A stretch of DNA of 64,000 nt, from the NCBI GenBank assembly GCA_949316235.1, contig OX438744.1:32918778-32982777 (forward strand), written 5' to 3'. Position 1 is the first letter of the stretch, and each line of letters opens with the position of its first letter. A program made the translations under genes and the position numbers. This document shows positions 9,991 through 20,337 of the stretch, one piece after another. Under the pieces are notes generated by a model. It was not told the DNA's origin. It ran no database searches and saw only the letters and a list, made by a program, of their open reading frames with translations. Source of the stretch: Oegoconia quadripuncta. Its lineage: Eukaryota > Arthropoda > Insecta > Lepidoptera > Autostichidae.

Positions 9991-10380
9991 ACTAATTATA
10001 AATGCGAAAGTTTGTGTGTATGGATGTATATAGTTTGTCACCTCTTCACACCTAAACAGCTGGACGGATTTGGATGAAATTTGGTTGGTAGACTGATTAG
10101 GATCTAGGTCTACTCTCTAACGAAAATAGCTTTGCTAAGAATCTTTTATTTACATAACTTCAACTTCCCGTACTAACTTGTGATGTCCAACTAAATACAA
10201 CAGAAGTAAAATAGGGACGATTGGTTTATAGTTGATAAACTACAAAAGAAAAAAGTTACGGCCGTCTGAAACTATTTTCGTTAGAGAGTAGACCCCCAGG
10301 ATTAACATGTAGGCTATTTTTTTTCTTAACCGATTTTGATGAAGTCTTCCGAGCGCACGAAATCGCGGGCGGAAAGCCAG
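9991..10380 (+). mobile_element. Non-autonomous Helitron-like element with nested palindromic insert
   Basis: Starts ACTAATTATAAATGCGAAAG, continues with CGGATTTGGATGAAATTTGG and ends AATCGCGGGCGGAAAGCCAG followed by T, the layout of the element at 3.2-3.8 kb. A 188-bp palindromic insert interrupts it. Confidence 0.65.
10107..10294. mobile_element. Nested element with 23-bp inverted repeats
   Basis: GGTCTACTCTCTAACGAAAA at 10,107 continues to 10,129 and is matched exactly in reverse complement at 10,272-10,294. It splits the surrounding Helitron-like element, so it is a later insertion. The short length and lack of coding fit a MITE of unknown superfamily. Confidence 0.65.
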
Positions 10381-10435
10381 TAATTATAACATAAATTATT
10401 TTGTTTCATATAATTGGAGGTTAATGAGCGGCAGG

Positions 10436-10525
10436 TCAACAGACTCTGGTATGCACAACACAAGCCTAGTTGCTTAGTGTGGAACTAGATGGCGCTGTCT
10501 GTATATGTCCAATTATATTTAAAAA
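10436..10525 (+). mobile_element. SINE A tail
   Basis: Carries CTGGTATGCACAACACAAGC and CTAGATGGCGCTGTCTGTA. The head is missing. Confidence 0.65.
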
Positions 10526-10713
10526 AAGAATAATGTGGCACAATATGGCGGACTGCACTAATCGGCATCGTCGCATAATGATTTTGCAACTATGCACACG
10601 CGGAATTTTATACAAATTTAAATTTAAAACGTCATAAATACCCGCGTTTACCAGCGTTTACGGTAAAATTACGTAATTTTGCATTTAGTTACAACTACCA
10701 AAGCACTTTTAAG

Positions 10714-11040
10714 CGCCTCCGTGGCTCAATGTAAACAACATTGGGTTTACGATTCGGAGGTCGCGGGTTCGATCCCCAGCGGAGTACATGTTTAAGTACT
10801 CGGCTTGGTCTGTGGTAGGGTATTTAAAAAAATGTCCGCCTGGCTAGCTACCACCATCTTATCTAAATCTGCCCATACAGCAATGTTAATAGCATTGTGG
10901 TGTTCCGGTTGTCAGAGATAGATAGATAGCCAGTCCTTCAAAGATGTTGTAGTTTTCGGGTCAGTACACTTCGACCTTATCTTCACTTAACATCAGGTGT
11001 GATTGAGGTCAAGTACGAACCCGTCGTGCATAAAAAAAAT
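10714..11040 (+). mobile_element. SINE C, full length
   Basis: tRNA-like head CGCCTCCGTGGCTCAATG with B box GGGTTCGATCCCC, the body TGTCCGCCTGGCTAGCTACC, then TTCCGGTTGTCAGAGATA, and the 3' end CATCAGGTGTGATTGAGGTC...GTCGTGCATAAAAAAAA. A and B boxes make it an internal RNA polymerase III promoter. About 327 bp. Confidence 0.88.
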
Positions 11041-11899
11041 ATTAATATTCCCAACATATTTATAAGTACCGCCATTACGTCTGCCATATTTATACTCGAC
11101 TGCGCCAGAATAATATTTTTCGACTGTCTGTATCTAAGTAGGTCCGTTGCTTTAGCGCATCCTGTAGCCTGAATGGCGTAATACATTTTAATAAATGAGG
11201 TGTCGTTGAATTCGTTATAATTGCGGGAATATTTAAAGATATATTTTTAAGAGAAATGAATATAGCACCCGTCAGTCACTAGTTTTGTCGCTTATGATTT
11301 TTTATTATTATCACTATGCAGTCGGGTTTTTCTTATTTTAATAATTTACATTTATTTATTAAATTGAATTTTTATACTCTAACAATTGTTGGTGTGCAAT
11401 AAAGAATATTTTAATTGTACTGTTTAAGAGGTTTTATTCCGTATAGAGGCGTCCTCATAGGATAAATTAAGATTTCTTTATAACTAAAGAATAAATCCAC
11501 AAAATCGCTCTGACCTGCACTCGAGAAGCCTATAAGCTAATTATAAATTATACCAACATTTACTGGCCAGAATAAACCCTCTTAATTACCAACCCACATT
11601 TACGATTACTTCGTAAACTTTGACGTCACTCGGAAAGTTTATTTGTTTAGTTATTTATGCTACAAATGATTGATTGTAAAGTGTTTGTGATATTTATTTA
11701 ATGTATGTACATTATTGAATTACATTCGAAGTAATGGTAGGTAATAAAAGTATGCGTTTAGTTTAAGTTGTGACTATTTACACCATTTATTAGCTTGGCT
11801 ATTTATTATTATATTAGCTTTTAGTGATAAGACCGCCTAATTGTGTTCTATTGTTATCTTCAAAAATTATTGTAAATTATTTTGCGCAATAATTTTGTA
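11041..11899. other. No gene; decayed LINE tails
   Basis: At about 11,385-11,415 GTGCAATAAAGAATATTTT is a LINE-like tail. At 11,425-11,550 GAGGTTTTATTCCG...GCTCTGACCTGCACTCGAGA belongs to a tail family that recurs near 52.5, 53.2 and 60.0 kb. No coding feature. Confidence 0.5.
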
Positions 11900-12085
11900 T
11901 TTGTATTGTATTGTAATGTGTGTTGTGTTGTGTTGTGTTGTGTTGTGTTGTGTTGTGTTGTGTTGTGTTGTGTTGTGTTGTGTTGTGTTGTGTTGTGTTG
12001 TGTTGTGTTGTGTTGTGTTGTGTTGTGTTGTGTTGTGTTGTGTTGTGTTGTGTTGTATTGTGTTGTGTTGTATTGCATTGTATTA
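11900..12085. repeat. (TTGTG)n pentanucleotide array
   Basis: More than 25 near-perfect copies of TTGTG in a row, grading at both ends into TTGTA. Open frames in all phases (for example repeated CCVVL) are artefacts. Confidence 0.97.
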
Positions 12086-12604
12086 TTATTATGATTATGA
12101 ATTATTATTACTTATTATTAGTATTTATTATTTCTTTAATCGTTGTGGAATCATCGTATTGCACAGGCGAGGAATAACTATAAGATTGTTGGGCCGCAGC
12201 GTCATTAGAATGAGGTTGGAAAAATCTGTTATCGTCAACCCACTTACCCTACGTCAGTGGTAGGGTAGATAAGGCAAATCCTCCTGTGAAAAGCGATTCA
12301 AAATTGCAAGTTGAGATAAGCTTTAGAGCACCTTCAATTCAGACACTTAACGGTGCGACGGCCGCGTCACGGTGTTGGCAATTTGTGGGAATTTCACCAA
12401 ACTGCTGGTAATTTTAAATTAATTAGGTAATCTATGAAAACTATATTTTTATGTACAATGGGTAAGCAGTTGACCTCAATCACACCTTGATACGAATGTT
12501 TCTGTGCTTTTGAGCGCACCTTAAATACTGTGTGTCAGGTGACCAATAGTCTGATACCCCCTCATACCCTCTCCCACTGTCCTCCCACCCCTGCCTTCCC
12601 TCTG
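12086..12604. other. No gene; SINE C tail fragment
   Basis: At 12,455-12,490 a short minus-strand SINE C tail (TTGACCTCAATCACACC) is visible. No other feature. Confidence 0.45.
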
Positions 12605-12745
12605 TTAGGACGTGTGTCGCGAAATTAAGTTTTCGCACAAATTAACCATCGCGCAATTAAACATTCGAGCAATGGTACTTGCAATATCGTCTTCGCGCTG
12701 TTGTCATTCGAGCTATCGTCTTTCGCTATTGCGTAGTACACCCAT
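12605..12745. repeat. Degenerate TCGC/AATT motif repeat
   Basis: Successive loose copies of a TTTCGCRNAATTAA-like motif. The same vocabulary occurs at 42.48-42.62 and 55.94-56.02 kb, suggesting a family of short degenerate elements. Confidence 0.4.
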
Positions 12746-14447
12746 ATTTGAAGTAATGTTATTTCTAATGATGCAATACTACTTAAAAATGCCTCCTAAA
12801 ATTTGAGATTGACTTCCAGCGTTGTGGATTTATTCTGAAAGGCTTATTGACTTAATGTGTTAAGAATAACAGTAACATTAAAACCCCAGTTATACTTTTC
12901 TAAAATCGTGAGACCGTTGCGTGTAAAAGTCGATTTATAAAAGCGACTGGTTTTTAATTTCGTATTTTGCGTCAAAACCATTGGAGTTAATTAATTTACT
13001 TGTACTTGGGACTTCGGTTGAAAAACAATTATAAGAAAATTAAATGGGTTAAAATCGTTAATGTATTCACTATACAACAGTGACATTTCACGGTAAACTT
13101 TATTCATTATTAAGTGTAATTCATTTTCAGTGGAAAAGAGATAATTTTTTTACACAAGTGTACATAAGTATGGAATTAGAATCATTTGGTTGTTTTGTGT
13201 ACAATCCGTCGTGGAATGGACAACTTTATTATTACCGTTAACCGATAATAATTCGTCGTTAAAGCAGTTATAAAGTTGAAAATAGATAACATAGGCTAGA
13301 GGTCTGTGAAATTTTGACTGTTGTTATTAAAGCCGCAGATTACTAATCGAATTTAAATATTAGATAGTGACGGATTCGTTTTGAATTTCGAATGTCGTCA
13401 CGCATGGTTTAGACAAGAGTGTAGACCAGTTTTTAATAAAAAAACAATACAAGGTGAATTTGGTAAAGCAATTCGAATCATCGAATTCATCAATACTTCG
13501 TATTTTAAGTTTGACTTAATTGAGAATGATTTGAGCCTACTTCAATAATTAGACTTTATGTATCATGCTTTCACAAAATAAAGAAACTAAATATTCTTTC
13601 CCTCCCTTCTCGTGAAAATAGTACAATTTAAAACACGTTTAAGTTTTTCTTACCATTTTCATAAATTTTAAGGAGTCGATATTGTTTTAGTTGTAACTAA
13701 TTTGTAATTTACAATGTAATTCTCTTAAATAATTAGAGTTCCAAAATGGCATCATACGCTAAATTCCTTATAATGTAAATGGTTTAAAGATAACGGTGAC
13801 CACTTCCCAATTCGTTGGCCTTGTTATAATGTATACAAAACATTCCTAGAAAGTGATTATTCCGACCTAGCTGTCAGTACGGAATCATGTACTTATTTCC
13901 ATCGCTACATAATCGCAAGATTTGACCTCGTTTTATAAGGATTCCAATTGTTAGGATTTCATTTCCTTTTCATGAAGATAAACTAGACAGTGTTCTGGTA
14001 TGTAATTTTTTATTCAACATGTATGTTCCGACCGAGGGATTTGGCACACTGTGCGACAATACCTATTATCCATAAGAGACTTCTAACCTTGTTGATATTT
14101 ATTTACGTTTATTTTATATTCAACATGTCCCAGTGATTTGGCACAGTGTGCGACTAAAGCGGCGCGTTTGCACAGTAGGCCGTACGGGTTGACATCCCGC
14201 AATGAATTAATCAGTAGTGTCGTTGCTTACGACGCATGTTAACATAATTCTTGATGCTTTATGCAAGGCCCACTCTAGATTCCAGTCCTCCTTTTTGTCA
14301 TTTTTGATGAGATGAATGGAGTTTACAATATTTAGCGCTTATATTGTAGATAAAGGGCATCGGTGCATTGTATTAAAAATGTTATTTATAACACCATCTG
14401 GATCTGGATTCGTTATATGTCAATTATTCTCAATTTAAAGTAAGCTA
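12746..14447. other. No gene seen; small local duplication
   Basis: AT-rich with no supported gene. A phrase ATTCAACATGT...GATTTGGCACASTGTGCGAC occurs twice, at about 14,012-14,065 and 14,117-14,155, a local duplication of unknown origin. Confidence 0.4.
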
Positions 14448-14906
14448 TTAAAGCCCAAGGGAGCTAAAATTGTATTGAAGTTCGCGGAAATTTATGCATT
14501 TTGTTTTATTAGCATTCAAAACCAAGTTATTGGCTGTGAACCATCGTAAAATTGACTTTAGAGCACTATTCACCTTGTCAAGAATATTGTCTTTCCTGTC
14601 AACTTTAAAAACTAAAGATGTATCATCAGCAAATAGTACAATCTCGGTCAATCTCTGTACCATAAATGGTAGATCATTTATGTAAACTAGAAACAAAAAA
14701 GGGCCTAATATTGAGCCCTGTGGTACGTCTATCCTTACTTGAGAACCTGGTGATCTTACGCCATTTATATCTACATTTTGTATCCTACTTTCTAAATATG
14801 ATTGAATTAAGCTAAGGCTGTCATTTTTAAATCCGTAATATTTCAATTTCATTAATAAAGTTTTGTGATCAGTGATATAACAAAATCTCATTCTGTGGAT
14901 TTCTTG
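14448..14906 (-). pseudogene. CR1/jockey-like reverse transcriptase fragment
   Basis: On the minus strand it encodes a middle portion of an RT domain: ITDHKTLLMKLKYYGFKND, then VPQGSILGPFLFLVYINDLP, then EIVLFADDTSLVFKV with the catalytic FADD, then WFTANNLVLNANKTKCINF. It is related to, but clearly diverged from, the intact LINE at 22.8-25.7 kb. The N-terminal endonuclease, fingers and C-terminus are missing, and the frame upstream of ITDH is unrelated sequence from an abutting plus-strand repeat. The catalytic box survives but the piece is far too short to function. Confidence 0.85.
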
Positions 14907-15085
14907 CGCTGCTTCTTTTCCCACAGATGATTTCCCTTTCCGAAGCGGTGGTAGCTTGGACATACTGACTGACCGAAAAATGCTTAGCCCTATTTTTATT
15001 TCCAATAGATTTAAATTGACATTCAACAAATGATATCATGTATCTTACGTTGAAATAAAATGGTTTGAGTTTTGAGTTTGAGTTA
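14907..15085 (+). repeat. LINE 3' UTR-like repeat, copy 1
   Basis: CCACAGATGATTTCCCTTTC...TTTAAATTGACATTCAACAA...ATCTTACGTTGAAATAA, ending in a GTTTGAG/TTTGAG run. The same unit lies at 32.89-33.06 kb in the same orientation. It abuts the minus-strand RT fragment directly. Confidence 0.7.
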
Positions 15086-16127
15086 TATAAAAAAATACAA
15101 TTATGTCAGTAACACACCCTTATAATTTTTGGGAATTTAAATCGCTGTATTTAAACATTAAAATAATTGATTAAATAAATCGCGAATTATGACAGGACCT
15201 TCTAGCCGCACCCCAGATTTACCGTCAGCATGGCTTGAGCTAGTTCCGCCATTTTCAGGAGCGTTGAGGATGCTGGTGAAGCGGCATACTAATGAGAGGT
15301 CATTCTCTGTCGTCAGACGAGGCAGGTAGGCTCTTTGCTAACGGGGATTGCTTAGCCAGCGAGGCCAGGGAATGTATCATTATAGTTCACTATATGTATG
15401 TTCACTATAGTAGCAATATAACGAAATTGAAATAAAAATTATGATAGCTAAGTAGGACATCAATCCAACATAATAAAATACAACGTTCATAGCATACAAA
15501 ATGATACAAAAATCAAGCGTAAAAATTATTTTGTATTTTAATATGTTGTCACTACGGAACCCTACTGCGTATGGTTCGACATGTTTTTAGCAACTTAGTT
15601 TTAAAGCAACATCATGAAATATTTATTTAATTTAATACGAGTATAATTCACAAATAAGTGGTAACTTAATAAAATTGTTCGTAAAATAATACTAACGAAA
15701 AATTTATAATACGAAATATTAAAAAGTATCAGGCAATTTTATTCGAGATTCAGAGTCGAGTCTAGTATGCAGCAAATACATATCTTTTTTAATATTTAAG
15801 AAGACAACGGGAGCGGTTTGGCCTTATTATGATCTATGTGGAAGGTTACGGCTAGGTTGTTTGGATTTGATACTTACATAGAAATAAAACTAGAAGTAAA
15901 TAGAATTGAAGTGTTCAAACAAATTCCGATTAATCAATGTCGGAGCTATTTGTGACGGCGGCGAGCGGTGTACGCAATCACCCACAGTGACGCAAGAAGG
16001 CAGTGACAATCCTCTTTAAGAGAGGCGTGAAAGTTCATCAAGGCCTAATCAATGATTTCCAATATATTGCGAATGTATATGATGGTAATATACAGGGTCA
16101 GTATATATTTTTGTTTATGCACTACAG
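15086..16127. other. No gene seen
   Basis: Mostly AT-rich; the GC-richer patch at 15,190-15,380 has no open frame I can assign. GGAACCCTACTGCG at about 15,556 resembles a fragment of a widespread lepidopteran repeat. Confidence 0.35.
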
Positions 16128-16290
16128 GTGCTCACCTGTTGTGCATAAAAATGACCTCAATCACATTTGATGTTAAGTGATGATGAAGCCGAAGGGCAGC
16201 ATACTGACCCGGAAACTTTATCGTATTTGGGGACTGGCTATCTTATCTATGACAACCGAAACACAACAACGCTATTCCAGAAAACTAGTA
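16128..16290 (-). mobile_element. SINE C, 5'-truncated
   Basis: Minus-strand tail and body: GTGCATAAAAATG reversed, TGACCCGGAAAC, GGGGACTGGCTATCTTATCT, ACAACCGAAACACAACAACG. The tRNA-like head is absent. Confidence 0.75.
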
Positions 16291-16437
16291 CGACGCGTAA
16301 AAAGGTCTCTAATACAGGTACTTTTAAATAACTGAGCTTCTACATATAACACCAAAGACAAGTCGAGTAAAAAGTACAAAACACGTCGTCAATAAGTCAC
16401 ATAGGTACCCACCAAATTTAGAAATGTAATGTAAAGT

Positions 16438-16600
16438 TATTATTATTATTATTATTTCCTTTCAGTAAAATTTTCTATGTCCATCCATCGACCGATTTTT
16501 CCACCCTGTGTAGGCGGCGAGCAGTGACCCCTTTTCCCAAAATAAAGCAAGATCCACATTGAATCAAGTTTTACCAAACTTATTATTATTATTATTCCAC
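16438..16600. repeat. Two (ATT)n runs
   Basis: Short ATT runs at about 16,438-16,457 and 16,578-16,597 with unassigned sequence between. Confidence 0.8.
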
Positions 16601-16754
16601 GACCACAGACTTCCACTTGCTACGATCCTAACACACCTCTTTTGCTTCATTCACTCTCATAAAATTGTTCATATATGCTAGTCGGTTTAGGGTACTCTGA
16701 CTTGGCATTTCTTTAAGGCGTCCCCGATTTGATCATAGTACGTTCATACGTACG

Positions 16755-16916
16755 TACATTCGCATCGTATATCTCTTCCGTTAGTCTTCTTTCATTCATC
16801 CTCTCCAAATGTCCAAACCATCTCTAATTACCTTTTTCAATCTTTGTCACTACGTCTTCTTTCACACTGCTTAACTCCGTAATTACACTACTCCTGATTC
16901 TATCTTAAAAAGTCAT
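16755..16916 (-). pseudogene. RTE-like RT 3' fragment
   Basis: Carries the same terminal coding block as 285-400 (on the minus strand IRSSVITELSSVKEDVVTKI), plus upstream residues. It is a short piece of the 'GVTQGCVMSP' family. Confidence 0.65.
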
Positions 16917-16945
16917 AACTTCGAAACTTTTTTGATTTATTCCAC

Positions 16946-17130
16946 TAATATTATAAATGCAAAAGTTTGAATGTGTGTATTTATATTTGTTACTTCTTCA
17001 CGCCTAAACGGCTGTACCGATTTGATTGAAATTTGGTTGGTAGACAAATTAGGACATGGAACATATAGGCAATTTTTTTTTGCTGAACCTATTTTGATGA
17101 AATCTTCCACGCGGACAAATTCACTTCTTT
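16946..17130 (+). mobile_element. Non-autonomous Helitron-like element, 3'-truncated
   Basis: Starts ACTAATATTATAAATGCAAA and contains TTCACGCCTAAACGGCTGTA and TGAAATTTGGTTGGTAGAC, as in the copy at 9.99 kb. It breaks off at CACGCGGACAAATT before the terminal CTAG. Confidence 0.7.
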
Positions 17131-17585
17131 CACCCAGTTAGAGATGGAGAAGTTGGGATACAGTAAAGACAGAAAGAAACAAAGATTTCAAGCTATATTA
17201 ATGTTGCAGACTATACATTTAATTGACTATAGGCCTAACTTCGTAATTGCTAAGTTAATCGACCATTCATCATTAATAATAATCATTAACTTCCTACAAT
17301 GACTATTAAGACACGAACAGATCCCCATTCAGTTGCTAATCCACTTCGCTAACGACACTCGATTAATCGTCAAGTGAATATAACAGGGAACAGCTTTATT
17401 TCCCGCCGAGGCCGGATTTAGGCACCGAGAATTTCTGAATTTCAATTTTTATATTTTTAAGATTCCGTAGTCAACAAGGAACTGTGAAAGAAGAAGAAAC
17501 CATGTCCGTCTGTGTCTGAATGTCTTTTAGCACTAGATAGCTGTATGTTTGTTTTGTTTGTAAACCCTTTATTGTACAAAAGATA
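17131..17585. other. No gene seen
   Basis: AT-rich, nothing assigned apart from a short reversed LINE tail (CCTTTATTGTACAAAAG) at about 17,566. Confidence 0.4.
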
Positions 17586-17636
17586 TAATTGTGATTGAGG
17601 TCAAGTACCAACCCGTTGTAAATAAAAAAAAAAAAC
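17586..17636 (+). mobile_element. SINE C tail
   Basis: Only the last 50 bp: GTGATTGAGGTCAAGTACC...CCCGTTGTAAATAAAAAAAA. Confidence 0.6.
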
Positions 17637-17992
17637 AAAATAAATTTACTTAAAAATATATATAATATACTGTAATTTGACATGAGTAACCATTAATCAC
17701 GGCGAGAAAGTGATAAAATCGAGAAGGTATTTCAGGTGAGATTATAGTCAAACGCGTATCCTGGTAATCATAAAAAAAATCTTGAAAAATACCTCCCCTA
17801 CACATGAAGTGGGGATGAATTTTCTTTTATTTTTGTACCCAAGGATGTCGTTGGATAGGTTCTTCAAAAATATTAGAGATGGTCTAAAACATTTTTTCTT
17901 TGCAGAGAACTTTAGTAACTTATTAGTAATCTGTGGCAGAGATCAGTTTAAGAAATTAAGAAAGAAAAAGTTTAGTGCTAATCTATTGTTAG
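17637..17992. other. Unassigned; repeat-like
   Basis: A 72-codon open frame (17,782-18,000, +) covers sequence resembling a dispersed repeat (CCTCCCCTACACATGAAGTG, then TCGTTGGATAGGTTCTTCAA). I do not consider it a gene. Confidence 0.35.
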
Positions 17993-18745
17993 AGTCATAA
18001 GGCCCTGCCAGCTTAACGGCTGCTTTTGGATAGGTATACGTGAAAAAATTCAACACAGTATATATAATTCAGTTAAATGGAAAACTATCACAGCTATGCT
18101 TGGAGAACTGCGTGTCTCTGAGCAGGAATCTGAACATTGGTTGCGGGCTTTACCCTCGACCAACAACCCTTACATTCGCTGTTTATCTGCGTTTAAGCAA
18201 GAGGACAAATCATCCCCACGGCTGTCAGTGCGGTGAAATAGTGGACCAATACGGTCATCATAGTCTTTCTTCTACTAGAAGCGCCGGTCGCCTACCCCGT
18301 CACGCAGCTCTCAATGAAGCCCTTGAGCCGCCTGGCATATTCCGCAGCGACGGAAGACGGCCTGACTGTATGACTATTGCTCCTGTAGAGTTTAAGGAGG
18401 CCGCTAGTTTGGGACGCCACGTGTGTAGACACGTTGGCCCTATGTGTAGATCCGGTGAACCCTGGAGCGGCGGCTGCTGTAGCTGAAAGCAACAAGCGGC
18501 GCAAATAAGGGAGTTTAAGTCACGCTTACGTATTTACGTCTTTTGGTGTTGAGACCATAGGACCGTGGGGGGCAGAAGCGTGCCGATTGGTTAAAAACCT
18601 CTCGGCCCGTTTAGTAGAATTTCTGGTGACCAGAAGGCAGGCAGCTACCTTTGCCTGCACATCAGCATGGCAATCCAAAGAGAGAATACCGCTTGCCTTT
18701 TGGGCACATTCCGCACGGCAGCCTTCTAGAAGATGTTTTTTATTT
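17993..18745 (+). pseudogene. Retroelement C-terminal domain, PD-(D/E)XK-like with 'QRGN' tail
   Basis: A decayed coding block at the C-terminal end of a lepidopteran retroelement polyprotein. In order: a Cys/His segment CQCGEIVDQYGHHSLSSTRS, an RLPRHAALNEA segment, then LEPPGIFRSDGRRPD, a frameshifted stretch with hydrophobic strands, and a tail that in related pieces reads GDPRAG..AQR...IQRGNA. The Cys/His cluster followed by RPD is the pattern of restriction-enzyme-like nuclease domains; that fold is my inference. A deletion joins HAALNEA directly to LEPPG, where related copies have about 15 more residues. Several frameshifts occur after 18,380. Pieces of the same family lie at 48.9, 53.5, 56.5 and 63.6 kb. 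Confidence 0.7.
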
Positions 18746-19144
18746 GTAAATCTGTAACTTAATAATATTAGATAGAACTTTTTATTAATAAACTATGTTG
18801 ATAGCAAATACATCCCTATAAAATGAGGAAAAAAAATCACAGCTAATTAGGATTTACAACTTTATAACTAATAGTAGAAAAACTTAAAAAATGTACTTTC
18901 CGTTGAAATAAATTCATCAAACAATAAAAAAATCCCCTTCTAAGTCCGCATCACGGAACCCTACACTGCACGTGGCCCAACAAGCACTTGGCCGGTTTTT
19001 TGACTTCGCTTCACTTGTAATTAATGATACCTACTTGACATAATCAAAATCGACAACGTAATTTATTAATTTAATTGATGAGATGACTTTACAATATATT
19101 ACTAAAGTTAGGAACATTTATTTTAAAGAATGAGTTTGTTTTGA
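18746..19144. other. No gene; repeat fragment
   Basis: At 18,945-19,012 CGGAACCCTACACTGCACGT...CACTTGGCCGGTTTTTTGAC is part of a widespread lepidopteran dispersed repeat. The rest is unassigned. Confidence 0.45.
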
Positions 19145-19425
19145 TTTACCCAGGGCGCCCACGTCACCTGGATGAGTGGAAGTCTACCACTGTACGTTTC
19201 TCACTTCCTACCACGTACGACCACCATGTGGATCGGACTTCCTGCAGCGGTATTCTCGAACGAGTACTACATTGGAACCTTCTAGACACGAGCCTACACC
19301 TTCCTCAAAGGCCGGCAACGCATCTATGACCCTTTTGATGTTGCGGGTGTCCATGGGCGACGGTGATTGCTTTCCATCAGGTGACCCGCAAGCTTGTTTG
19401 CCGCCCTCTTATATAAAAAAAAAAG
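19145..19425 (+). pseudogene. LINE 3' end ('HLDEWKSTTVRFSR' type)
   Basis: Encodes in broken frames HLDEWKSTTVRFSL...TLWNLLDT...AYTFLKGRQRICDP, the extreme C-terminus of a reverse transcriptase, followed by a 3' tail with TTTCCATCAGGTGACCCGCA...TTGCCGCCCTCTTATATAAA. The same 3' end occurs at 47.97-48.23 kb (minus) and 51.9-52.04 kb (plus). No RT core is present. Confidence 0.7.
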
Positions 19426-19534
19426 CGTGAGGAACAGGAAAAATGCAGGATGGATGAAATGGCAACAGGCTTCGGGGACTATGTGTAACTCACGGATGCC
19501 TCTAAAACTCAAGGGGAAAATTTACAAGACCTCT
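19426..19534. other. Unassigned spacer
   Basis: Short stretch with no recognisable feature. Confidence 0.3.
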
Positions 19535-19670
19535 CACCATAAATAAATGTTGGGCAATGAAAGAGACGGATGAAAGTAGAATGCATGTGGCAGAGATGAG
19601 AATGCTAAGATGGATGTGTGGTGTGACTAGAATGGATGGAGCGAATACTAAGTACATTAAAAAAAAACAA
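19535..19670 (+). pseudogene. RT C-terminal fragment ('HVAEMRMLRWM' type)
   Basis: Encodes WAMKETDESRMHVAEMRMLR then WMCGVTRMDGANTKYIK, a well-known C-terminal block of an arthropod non-LTR RT. A second copy lies at 57.94-58.04 kb. Confidence 0.75.
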
Positions 19671-19863
19671 ATAAACTTATGTTATGTTTGCAATTTCTAA
19701 GAATATTTGTTTGTTTCTTTGTTAGTGTGTTAGTGTCATTGAAACTCCTAACAGCCTACCAACTTTCTCCGTGCCCAGAAAGGCGATTAGGGCAGCACCT
19801 CTGTGACTGATAAAAAGTTTAAAAGAACCAATACTTTGAAAATCACACTTATCCACACAATAA
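19671..19863. other. No gene seen
   Basis: AT-rich spacer before SINE B. Confidence 0.35.
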
Positions 19864-20100
19864 TTATCATTAAAAAAATATTTCGGACACTTACACCAAT
19901 CATTTAGTCCCAAACTAAGCAAAGCTTGTGCTATGAATACTAGACAACGGATAAATTTACTTAAATATTTATATAAATATCCATGACTCTGGAATAAATG
20001 TTAGTATTCATCACACAAACATTTACTCCTCGCGGGATTGGAACCCGCAACGGTTGGTTTCGCTGATAGGTTCACTATCTACTACACCAATCGGTCATCA
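19864..20100 (-). mobile_element. SINE B, near full length
   Basis: On the minus strand: GACCGATTGGTGTAGTAGAT head, B box GGTTCCAATCCCGC, ATGTTTGTGTGATGAATACT, and the tail TTTGGGACTAAATGATTGG...GTGTCCGAAATA. Confidence 0.85.
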
Positions 20101-20102
20101 AT

Positions 20103-20337
20103 CTCAACCCGTAAATATCCCCCTGCATGTATATAGGCCTTCCCTCTTATAATGAGGGTGTATGGCCCACAGTCCTCCACGCTGGAATAATGCGGGTTGG
20201 GGGCTTCACATGCCTTAGAATTTTTATTGCTCAAGCATGCAGGTTTCCTCACGATGTTTTCCTTCGCTTGCCTGGGAATCGAACCCGGACCTCCCAAATT
20301 GGGAGACCGCGTCTTAACCGCTGAGCCACCCTCACCA
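20103..20337 (-). mobile_element. SINE D, near full length
   Basis: On the minus strand: tRNA-like head GGTGGCTCAGCGGTTAAGAC with B box GGGTTCGATTCCC, GAAGGAAAACATCGTGAGGA, then the tail GGGCCATACACCCTCATTAT...GGGATATTTACGGGTTGAG. It directly abuts the SINE B copy. Confidence 0.82.

Noticed and set aside
10714..10800. tRNA gene suggested by GTGGCTCAATG and GGGTTCGATCCCC
   Set aside because: The same head recurs many times attached to the same SINE C body, and the arms do not make a full cloverleaf. It is a SINE promoter.
11841..12263. 140-codon frame with repeated CCVVL
   Set aside because: Product of the (TTGTG)n array.
18292..18504. Minus-strand 70-codon frame
   Set aside because: Antisense to the plus-strand retroelement C-terminal coding, where conserved residues are recognisable.
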